In this document: positions 33,351 through 42,151 of the stretch, piece after piece | Layout of the letters: every line of letters begins with the position of its first letter | How positions within the stretch are numbered: the first letter of the stretch is position 1 | Source: Periplaneta americana | Lineage: Eukaryota; Arthropoda; Insecta; Blattodea; Blattidae | DNA length: 64,000 nucleotides | Direction of reading: 5' to 3' | Assembly (NCBI RefSeq): GCF_040183065.1 | Contig: NC_091127.1 | Coordinates: 23,047,891-23,111,890, forward strand | Made by a program: the position numbers and the translations under genes | Notes under the pieces: model-generated | Told to the model about the DNA's origin: nothing | Database searches by the model: none | The model's input: the letters and a program-made list of their open reading frames with translations, nothing else

Positions 33351-34317
33351 ATATAGGCTACTGTTTTATTTACCCGATTTTGAAGATAAAATTTCCAAAT
33401 ATACAAGAATTGCGGGGTTTGCCGGAAAAAGGACGTATACGTCAATATGGCGAAATGAGATACATGCAATCTAAGATTTTAAAACGCACCTGAATAAAAT
33501 GTTATACACGCACGCAGCCCTGTCCTGCAGGTATGTACAGTACAATCAAAACAAAATTTCGCTACTATAATTATTCACTGCATTTTAAACCGTCTTCCCG
33601 AAGAAGGGCGTATAGATCTATCCGCCTTTCTTCCGGCAAAGCCCTCAATTGCTCGTTTTACAGTAAATAATAACAGCTCTCCTATGCTACTTACCGAGAG
33701 ATGATCAAGTTCTGGATATTAACTCTTGTTGATGGATCCAATATATACCTTTCACTTTCCTTGATAATGGAACCGACACGTTGCTTCGAAATGTTGGATG
33801 TTGCCAATCTATATGACATAGTGCAAAAAATAAAAAAAAATATCGCGTCACATTCAAAGTATTTTGTACAACAGTCTAGAATGCAACTTCAGCATTGCTA
33901 CTAAAACTCCTAATCGGATAGCGTTGTCTACTGTAATTCGAAGTCAGGACCTTCGACACAGGTTGCAGAAGAGCTCGTCCGCATGTGCCAAGTTCATCTT
34001 TAATTGATGGTGCGAGCTCATTAAGGGTTTTCAATTATGGCCTGGGGGAAGGGAAAGTCCATTGTGCAGCAATGGAATATGATGACGTGCAAGCAAGCAG
34101 ATGCCAAGTACAGGCCTCTCACAGCACAGTGCAACTAGGTCCTGGTGTGCATGGCACCTGTGGGACGGGTTCTGACGAATACTTAGGTCTCTGCGTTATC
34201 GCCATATTATCATACCACTAGGGTCTGAAAGTTCATGTTCTAAAACCCTACTAATATGCATACAATTACGATATGAAAATTAAAACAACACGAAACTAAT
34301 AACTAATAAATTATTAA
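33351..34317. other. Unassigned region
   Basis: About 1 kb. The frame 33985-34221 is GC-richer than its surroundings, but its product has no domain I know. No splice-flanked exon could be supported. Confidence 0.35.
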
Positions 34318-34578
34318 AGGCATAGATATATGATATGATTTGATATAATATAATATATGATATGATATATGATATGATATGATATGATATGATATGATAT
34401 GATATGATATGATATGATATGATATATGATGTGATATGGTATATGATATGATATGATATGATATGATATGATATGATATGATATATAATATGATATGATA
34501 TATGATATTTGATATAATATGATATATGATATGATATGATATGATATATGATATGGTATGATATGACACAATGATATG

Positions 34579-34612
<34 letters not shown>
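34318..34612 (+). repeat. GATAT pentanucleotide satellite, block 1, with (AT)n
   Basis: Units of TGATA repeat with occasional ATATGATA or TTGATA variants up to about 34575, then an (AT)n run to 34612. The Ile/Ser/Tyr/His frames over it are artefacts. It continues after the LINE-B insertion at 35281. Confidence 0.95.
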
Positions 34613-34617
<5 letters not shown>

Positions 34618-35280
34618 TTACTTATTATTTTGCTAATAACATAAAATATAAAATGTACAGAAAAACTTTAGCTCGCCCCTGAAAGAGTAGAACTCGTGCT
34701 CAGGGGCGGATTCCTGAATTGAAATTAATAATTATACAATACAATTTGTTTTATGTCTACTGTGCAATTATAGTATATAAATTTAAATTCACAATTTTTC
34801 AATTTTTATAATATCCATACATAACTTTTTAAATTTAATACTAGAACTATTAGAATTGACAAGATTAGGATATTTATATATAAATTTGTTATATATTCTT
34901 GGGCCTAAATTATTACTATAATTAAATACTGTAACAGTGTTGCATTTTGGTTCAAACAATCTTAAAGAATTCATGCCATTTGTTTTATAACTATGAGAAT
35001 ACAATTCAAAATTATTTCGAATTTTATGTATGAATTTTATTAATACAATATAATAAATTTGTCTTACGTTAGGTACATTAAAGTCTAGAAACAAATTTTG
35101 AGATGGAAAATCAATAGGTTTATGAAGACATATTTTAATTATTTTCTTCTGTAATAAATAAAGTGGATTAAAATTGGATTTAAATGAGCTACCCCATCCT
35201 ATAATTCCATACATAATTACCGATTGAAATAATGTTAAATATATTGTACGTAATAAACTTATTGATAAGTAATTTCTCAA
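34613..35280 (-). mobile_element. LINE-B copy 2, 5'-truncated, inside the GATAT satellite
   Basis: The minus strand is open from 35280 to 34789 (163 codons): IMYGIIGWGSSFKSNFNPLY, KKIIKICLHKPIDFPSQ, ending DIIKIEKL. It lacks the frameshift of copy 1. The 3' UTR holds the same foldback (CCGCCCCTGAGCACG ... GGGGCGAGC), uninterrupted here, and ends at the TTATTT-rich tail near 34613. Satellite DNA on both sides indicates insertion into the array. The catalytic RT core is missing. Confidence 0.85.
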
Positions 35281-35465
35281 TATGATATATGATATGATAT
35301 GATATGATATGATATGATATGATATGATATGATATGATATGATATGATATGATATGATATGATATGATATGATATGATATGATATGATATGATATGATAT
35401 GATATGATATGATATGATATGATATGATATGATATGATATGATATGATATGATACAGTATATGAT
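35281..35465 (+). repeat. GATAT satellite, block 2
   Basis: About 180 bases of nearly perfect TGATA units follow LINE-B copy 2 without a gap. This is the most homogeneous block of the satellite. Confidence 0.95.
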
Positions 35466-35745
35466 TGTGTTTAGGTAAAAGAGTTTATCCCACAAAACTG
35501 AAGACGTTTCAGGAAGAAAAAAATTAAAATTTAACACATTAGTTACCTAATATAATTAGGTGGAATGTAAACATAATTGCCAAAACCATATATCCACAAT
35601 ATATAATAAATTAAAATTTAAGTAATCACACTAAATGCAGATAAAAATTAAATTTTACAAAATGAAGTTTAAGTTCTTTTACATAAACACCATCAATAGG
35701 AAATGATATATCATATCATATGAAATGACATGTTATGACATGTTT
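35466..35745. other. Unassigned spacer within the satellite zone
   Basis: About 280 bases of AT-rich non-satellite sequence, ending with ATGATATATCATATCATATG and TGACATGTTATGACATG, which look like decayed satellite. Confidence 0.5.
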
Positions 35746-36006
35746 AGTCAACTGCTGGAAGACAGATCTGAATCTAACAAGTGATACCAACATGGCACCA
35801 CTTACGAGGCAATTAGGACAGGAAATAATGGAGTAGGGTGGCCAGTTCCTTTCCCCCTCCATTGGATACATCGCTGATTAGCTACATATTCCACTAATCA
35901 GTCTTCAAATGTATACAAACTATAAAAATTGTTCTTCCTCTGACACATATCGTCAAGTAAGATGTACTGCCTGATAATATATGTACATATCAGCCAGAAT
36001 CTCAAT
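35746..36006 (-). repeat. Dispersed repeat R1, copy 3
   Basis: In reverse orientation it shares GTCAACTGCTGGAAGACAGA, ATTGGATACATCGCTGATTA and ATTGTTCTTCCTCTGACACA with copy 1, and AAGATGTACTGCCTGATAAT with copies 1 and 2. It lies between two GATAT stretches, so it probably inserted into the satellite. Confidence 0.75.
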
Positions 36007-36180
36007 ATATGAATATGATATATGATATGATATGATATGATATGATATTATATGATATGATATGATATGATATGATATGATATGATATGATATGATATGA
36101 TATGATATGATATGATATGATATGATATATGATACGATATATGTGATACAATATGACACGACATTATATATAATAAGATT
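36007..36180 (+). repeat. GATAT satellite, block 3
   Basis: TGATA units as in blocks 1 and 2, ending in degenerate ATACGATATATGTGATACAA. Beyond 36360 the same satellite reads on the opposite strand. Confidence 0.93.
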
Positions 36181-36360
36181 ATGGCTTATAGATAGAATAT
36201 ATACGTCAAAATTTTGGCTCAGCCTTGTCCATTTGTTCCGGGTTGAATGGCTGAATTGTATACATATATATATATATAAACCATAATAATACTATATATT
36301 TATATATACATTAGTATATATACATATATATGTGTATATATAATGTAATGTCATGTGTAT
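36181..36360. other. Junction where the satellite changes strand
   Basis: Non-satellite sequence with (AT)-rich stretches (TATACATATATATATATA, TGTGTATATATAATG). It separates GATAT-oriented from ATATC-oriented arrays. It may be the remains of an inversion breakpoint or of an insertion; I cannot tell. Confidence 0.5.
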
Positions 36361-36676
36361 ATAACATATATCATATCATAGCCTATTGTATATCATATCA
36401 TATCTCATATATCATATCACGTCACTTCACGGCATGTCATATATATATATATCTATCACGTCACGGCATGTCATATATCATATCATATATATATCATATC
36501 ACGTCACGGCATGTCATATATATATCACGTCACGGCATGTCATAACATATCATATCATATATCATATATATATATATATATCATATCACGTCACGGCATG
36601 TCATATCATATCATATATATATCATATCACGTCACGGCATGTCATATATATATCACGTCACGGCATGTCATATCAT

Positions 36677-36712
<36 letters not shown>

Positions 36713-37068
36713 CACGGCATGTCATATATATCACGTCACGGCATGTCATATCATATCATATATATCATATCACGTCACGGCATGTCATATATATATCACG
36801 TCACGGCATGTCATATATATATCACGTCACGGCATATCATATCATATATATATCATATCACGTCACGGCATGTCATATCGTATCATATCATATATATATC
36901 ATATCACGTCACGGCATGTCATATATATATCACGTCACGGCATGTCATATCATATATCATATCATATATATATATCATATCACGTCACGGCATGTCATAT
37001 ATATATCACGTCACGGCATGTCATATCATATATCATATCATATATATATCATATCACGTCACGGCATG

Positions 37069-37105
<37 letters not shown>

Positions 37106-37616
37106 CACGGCATGTCATATCATATATCATATCATATATATATCATATCACGTCACGGCATGTCATATCATATATCATATCACATATCATATCATATATA
37201 TATATATCATATCACGTCACGGCATGTCATATCGTATCATATCATATATCATATCATATATATATCATATCACGTCACGGCATGTCATATATATATCACG
37301 TCACGGCATGTCATATCATATATCATATATATATCATATCACGTCACGGCATGTCATATCATATATAATATCATATATCATATCATATATATATCATATC
37401 ATATATATATCATATCACATCACGGCATGTCATATATATATATCACGTCACGGCATGTCATATCATATATCATATATATATCATATCACGTCACGGCATG
37501 TCATATCATATATAATATCATATATCATATCATATATATATCATATCATATATATATCATATCACATCACGGCATGTCATATATATATATCACGTCACGG
37601 CATGTCATATCATATG
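36361..37616 (+). repeat. Compound minisatellite with about 29 CACGTCACGGCATGTCAT cores
   Basis: The array alternates ATATC/ATAT stretches with the GC-richer core TCACGTCACGGCATGTCAT. I counted about 29 cores, two of them reading CACATCACGG. The last part has a higher-order repeat of 147 bp: the block starting at 37340 recurs at 37487. All three plus frames lack stops, which gives spurious frames of up to 416 codons. The ATATC parts are the reverse complement of the GATAT satellite to the left. Confidence 0.95.
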
Positions 37617-38453
37617 CCCTAAGGAGTCAAAAATGAAATTAGTGGAACGGAACGTAGGGATTCGTTGTCAGCTGTTTTTTAACCTATTATCTTAAATTAT
37701 ATATTTCACTGCCATACAAGTAATCTGTCACAGCGAAAACGTAATAATCTTCGGAATCTGCAAGTCTAAATTTTTCTGTTTTCAGCTGAGGTCAATAGTA
37801 GTAGGCTATTCTCTACTTTTTTTTATCATAAATTATCTCGCGGGCCACAAATGGCCCCAGACCGGACTTTTCCAGAACCTAACCTAGAAGACATATGAAA
37901 ATATTTTGTTATAATTGAGTCGGCGTGTCATTCCCTTGGATGAACGTTCACCTTCGCACGTCAACGTCCTGGGAGGATTTCCCCCGTCGTCTAGTGTTAA
38001 TATTTACATTAGCATATCTCACACAACAGCTGTTTACGTGTCACCACCAATCGCCAAGTATTGCATGTTCATTGCTTCATGAGTTCTTAATTCCCAGTCT
38101 AATACGGAGCCAAGGAATTTCCTTCTACTATGTTATATCCGCAGCGCAATTCAACGCATTTTAACAGGTAACGCAATAAAACCTTCTCAGCGCATGCAAC
38201 GTACAAGTAGTTTCAACGCAGCGTACAGGTCACGCTGGTTCGAATCCTGTCCAGGATATGGATGCTTTCTTTCGTTATCAGTGTGGTTTTCTGTGTCGTA
38301 TTAGGTCGAGGTCTGTGTCCGAGCTAATTTCATGTCATGGGCATAGCCATGTTTTTATGGTGACTATTACACTTTTACTACGTCATACTACTTTTGACCA
38401 ATAAAACGGTACGAAAGGACGTCTTTCAACCAATCATGGCCGCTTATCGCACA
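37617..38453. other. Unassigned region
   Basis: About 0.84 kb. GCTGGTTCGAATCCTG near 38230 looks like a tRNA box B, but I could not find a matching cloverleaf or box A. The frame 37925-38164 has no recognisable domain. Confidence 0.4.
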
Positions 38454-38537
38454 ATTTTATCGCGTCCCTAGCATTTGTTTAATTTTATCGCTTCCCTAGC
38501 ATTTGTTTAATTTTATCGCTTCCCTAGCATTTGTTTG
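38454..38537 (+). repeat. Three 28-bp tandem repeats
   Basis: TCGCTTCCCTAGCATTTGTT units start at 38461 (as CGCGTCCC), 38489 and 38517, a period of 28 bases. The first two are joined by TAATTTTA. Confidence 0.9.
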
Positions 38538-38561
38538 TTTGCCAACATTTCAAACTGAACT

Positions 38562-38768
38562 GGTTTGGACGTCAAAAAAACAGAAAATTACAAACCACTC
38601 AATCTATGCACAGCAGTTTCAAATATGACTCGCACTGGCATTAAAGAACAAGAATTAATAAAGATCACTGGTCATAGCTATGCATCTTCCCTGAAACGCT
38701 ATTTACAAATAAATGAAGAGCACCATTCGGAAATCCTGAATACGTTGAGGAATACACCATGTACATAA
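38562..38768 (+). pseudogene. Tyrosine-recombinase-like C-terminal remnant (Crypton/DIRS-type)
   Basis: The frame ends GIKEQELIKITGHSYASSLK, then RYLQINEEHHSEILNTLRN. The pattern I-x-TGHS-x6-K-RY resembles the GH...Y catalytic tail of tyrosine recombinases, as in Crypton- and DIRS-type elements and the animal domains derived from them. In that family the Tyr of RYL would be the nucleophile. The conserved H-x-x-R that should lie about 25 residues upstream is not present (TAVSNMTRTG instead), and no other part of the enzyme is found. It is therefore a scrap. Identification rests on a short motif. Confidence 0.4.
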
Positions 38769-38769
38769 A

Positions 38770-39775
38770 CGAGTTTCACTTCTTTTACGCACATGTCCAA
38801 TGTAACATTAACTGAACCACCAACCACTAAAATATTCAAATTTGGAATTTGTACTTTCAATAATTGTTCCTTTTAAAATTATTCATGTTTATTTTTATTT
38901 CATCATCGTTAATTAAATTGTTTCTTGTTTATTTCATCATCCCTAATTAAAATTTTTCTAACACTTGTTTATGTTATTTAGATTACGTTATAGCTTCTGC
39001 TATATGATATTATGAATAGTCACGTATCAGAGATTGTTTAATACTAACGTTTATTGAAAATCATCTGTCAAGTGACATTGATTACTGGGATTCGGATAAT
39101 TGAAGTGGAATGCAACTGTTTTAATAAAAATGAAACTGAATCAACAAAGCCTTCTTGACCAGTAACCGTCCACAGAGTTCAATGAAGATTCAATAGTTCG
39201 CACAACCGATAACAAGAAAACAGTCAACATGACACACTACTGCCATCTAGCGTAATGTTGAGATAGTACAATAATACATTTGAAGACAGTTGTATTTTCG
39301 TAAGTCAATTAATATTTTATTGTATTGGAGTACTTCGTTACTTCTAATCTTTATATTCTTTCTTCTAATCGTGTAGTCAATTAAATCCCACTCGAGTTTT
39401 GATTTTCTCTAGATAAATCAAAACCTCTAGTGAGATTACTGTTGATAATTTTCTTAAAATCTGGCATGTCATTCTTAAAATTTCGTTTTTTGGTTTTGAA
39501 TAAAGATTTATTTTTTCAAGATAAGAATGAAGTAAATGAATGTGATCTTATAATATGAAAATCAAAATTTATAATTAAAATTATTAAAGGGATTTCAAGT
39601 AAACTGCCGTTATTCTGCAATAGTTAAAATATTATTGCCGTGTACAGATAGGCGACATGTCGGAAATCAGTTTTTCTCTACGAAGAATGTTTAAAAAGTA
39701 AATTTTTGTGAAAACATTTACCTCATACAAACAGAAAGGAACAGAACACATACACAAATTTGACTCGATATATCG
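38770..39775. other. Unassigned region, 1 kb
   Basis: AT-rich sequence with no frame over 60 codons and no recognised repeat. Confidence 0.4.
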
Positions 39776-39988
39776 ACGATGAAAGAGTAATGGAACGGAG
39801 AAAAACTCTCTCCGGCGCCGGGATTTGAACCCGAGTTTTCAGCTCTACGTGCTGATGCTTTATCCACTAAGCCACACCGGATACCCACCCCGGCGCCGGA
39901 CAGAATCGTCTCAGTTTAAGTTCCAACTCTTGGGTTCCCTCTAGTGGCCGCACTCGTCTACGTCTCCGTTCCATTACTCTTTCATCGT
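39776..39988 (-). mobile_element. Element with 25-bp inverted ends around a tRNA-like unit
   Basis: ACGATGAAAGAGTAATGGAA followed by CGGAG (39776-39800) is repeated as an exact inverse at 39964-39988. Between them lies a 71-base tRNA-like cloverleaf on the minus strand and about 80 bases of other sequence. The palindrome CCGGCGCCGG appears at 39812-39821 (within the tRNA-like end) and again near 39893-39902. No flanking duplication was seen. It is either a tRNA-derived SINE with secondarily acquired inverted ends or a small TIR element that captured a tRNA. Confidence 0.6.
39811..39881 (-). tRNA. tRNA-like cloverleaf, anticodon position GTA (Tyr-like)
   Basis: On the minus strand a full cloverleaf can be drawn: acceptor TCCGGTG/CGCCGGA (7 bp with one G-U), D stem GCTT/AAGC, anticodon stem TCAGC/GCTGA with loop ACGTAGA, and T arm TCGGG-TTCAAAT-CCCGG. 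Box A is TGGCTTAGTGG and box B GGTTCAAATCC. A TTTTT run 5-10 bases downstream could end pol III transcription. Position 33 is C rather than the near-universal U, there is no intron as eukaryotic tRNA-Tyr usually has, and CCA is not encoded. It is more likely a SINE head than a working tRNA. Confidence 0.5.
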
Positions 39989-40544
39989 ATGATGACGCAG
40001 AATATCTGCATGGAAATATCATGTGTACTTCGGGACATTAAAATAAAATAATATATCGATATATCGAGATTCGAACTGCGGTTCATTTGATGAGAAGCCG
40101 CCAGATGGGTTACACATGTTAGTGTTAGCAGGCAGAGACTGTACCTATGACCCCATATCACAAGAGGCCGTTTAGTTTTAGTACTAGTAGCGAAGTTTCC
40201 GAGTACATCTCTTTCTTCGCAAGGTGCGAGTAATCAGTCCACACATGTTAGACTGCTGAACTTCACACAGAGTATTATGCGGCGCCGTTACCGACCCAGA
40301 TCTTTAGTTACGACGTGTAATATCCAACAGCTTATCACTCCCATTATGTTCCCCCTGGAGAGAGAAACACTTTTATCTCCGAGTAGTAAATGCGGCACAC
40401 CGTTATAATGAAATACCATACAACCAACGACCATAATCTCCACCATTAGCCTACCTATTTCGACGAAAGTCAATTGTTTCTTTTCCTTGGTTCTCTACTT
40501 CAAGATATGATCATGTAGAAACCCATGAGTAAAGTTCATGAAGC
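39989..40544. other. Unassigned region
   Basis: About 0.55 kb. GAGATTCGAACTGCGG at 40068-40083 is a reversed box-B-like string and may be another eroded tRNA-derived head. Nothing else recognised. Confidence 0.4.
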
Positions 40545-40546
40545 TA

Positions 40547-41279
40547 CAGGGTGATCCGTTTGGGTATGGATAAAATAAAAACACCGTAAAACATTTACTA
40601 CTAAACTTAATTTGTTGAAACTTTGTGCGTACAACACTGAAAGATGGGAGATTCCTCAGAGCTCAACATGACCCCCATTGCGCACCCTGCACAACTCATA
40701 ACGGTGATGTAATTCAGCCCATGTCCGTTGTAACATAAGAGGGGTGATTTGTTGAAAAGCTTGAGTATTTTTTACTCTCAGATCATCAATGTTCCTGGGT
40801 TTCTGTGAATATACAATGTCTTTAACAAAACCCCACACGAAAAAGTCAAGAAGGGTTAGATCTGGGGAGTTTGGGAACCAAGCCATGACATAGCTGCTTC
40901 TCGTACTGGGTTTCGCCTGCGACCTCCTGCATACTTTTTAACACAGAACCTGTTTCTATAAATGTTCGATATCACAACATTATGGAATCGTATTTAGGTA
41001 CATTACGCGCACCATACTCACATCGAAATTCCCTTTGAACTCTTTTAACACTCTCAAATTTAGCATATCAAAGAACACATTGTGCCCGTTGTTGATTTGT
41101 AGTAGCCATTTTAATCATCTACGATTTTCATTTGTACTTTCAGATTATGCATGGTTGATTGTCATATATGGAAACTCCCATCTTTTAATCATAATATAAC
41201 CAGCAAGAAATTTTTCCTACTATCATAATAGCTTTATAATCATGAATTAATATTATCTATAACCAAACGGATCAGACTG
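40547..41279 (-). mobile_element. Internally deleted mariner-type element 2
   Basis: The ends CAGGGTGATCCGTTTGGGTA and, inverted, CAGTCTGATCCGTTTGGTTA form TIRs of 25-30 bases, with TA at 40545-40546 and 41280-41281. The 733-bp element contains both termini of a transposase gene but not its middle. It is a deletion derivative of a mariner-type transposon distinct from the one at 11908-12606. Confidence 0.85.
40656..41109 (-). pseudogene. Mariner-type transposase: N-terminus fused to C-terminus by deletion
   Basis: From ATG (41109-41107) the minus strand reads MATTNQQRAQCVL, a stop, YAKFESVKRVQREFRCEYG. It goes on to ARNVPKYDSIML, a stop, and YRTFIETGSV. This matches the N-terminal helix-turn-helix of insect mariner-type transposases (QQR-CVLW...F-S--RVQR-FR). 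After a junction, another frame (40886-40656) gives WFPNSPDLTLLDFFVWGFVK and RTWAELHHRYELCRVRNGGH, the C-terminal catalytic part with the third Asp. The first two catalytic Asp regions are deleted. Confidence 0.8.
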
Positions 41280-41281
41280 TA

Positions 41282-41769
41282 TTTAATACACGTAGCATTT
41301 TAAAAAGTATATTACGTATGATCTTCATATGGTAACTGAGTTAATGTATACAAAAAGAAGAACACTTCACTGGCAATTAGGCCTACTTGATTTCACCATA
41401 TCCAACAGGACCACTAAATACATAATTTTTGACAAGTAAATGGATATTATGAGATCGATGTTAACAGACGATAAGTGAGATGAAATTGGAAATAACTCTC
41501 CCATCGGCAATAGTACGATTTGTGATAACGTACTAATTTAAATACTAAAGCATCTCGGTACAATTGCTACATTACGAAAAAAAAAAAAAAAATAGATTAT
41601 TACTGGAGACATTTCTCGCAAAATACCCCAAGGACTCCTTGTTGTAGAAGTGAAATCAATAAGTTTCCGGAATTGTCTAAATGTAGGCAAGACATAAGAC
41701 ACAGAAGGCGGAGAAGTTATCTGGATATAGGGAAACTCCTGGAATCTATACTAAATGCATCACTTGAAA
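41282..41769. other. Unassigned region
   Basis: About 0.5 kb of AT-rich sequence with a poly-A run near 41577-41591; nothing recognised. Confidence 0.4.
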
Positions 41770-41934
41770 GGAATAATAATAATGATTTATTTAATAATAA
41801 TAATAATGATTTATTTAACCTGGCAGAGTTAAGGCCATACAGCCTTCTCCTACACTCAACCAGGAGTAAAAACTGCGTTACAAAAACACTACAAATTTAC
41901 AAAGTACACTACAATTTTACACACAAAACTGAAC

Positions 41935-41973
<39 letters not shown>

Positions 41974-42104
41974 TGTAAACAAGTAAGAAGAAATCAGACA
42001 TAATATATAACATAGAGAAAGAAAGAAAAAAAAAAACATAATAAAATGTGAGCAGGTCAAAAATACATGAGGCATACAAAGTATAAAAAATAAGACAATT
42101 ATTG

Positions 42105-42151
<47 letters not shown>

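Noticed and set aside
34303..36159. Minus-strand Ile-Ser-Tyr-His ORFs
   Set aside because: Translations of the GATAT satellite.
36361..37616. CRISPR-like look of a short repeat with spacers
   Set aside because: The spacers are ATAT/ATATC satellite and not unique; eukaryotic context; no cas genes.
36386..37636. Plus-strand ORF of 416 codons rich in SRHGMSYHI repeats, and two others in the remaining frames
   Set aside because: All three frames are open because the CACGTCACGGCATGTCATAT repeat lacks stop codons. Repetition and frame-independence show it is satellite DNA.
38225..38260. tRNA gene suggested by GGTTCGAATCC
   Set aside because: No acceptor or anticodon stem could be drawn and no box A at the right distance.
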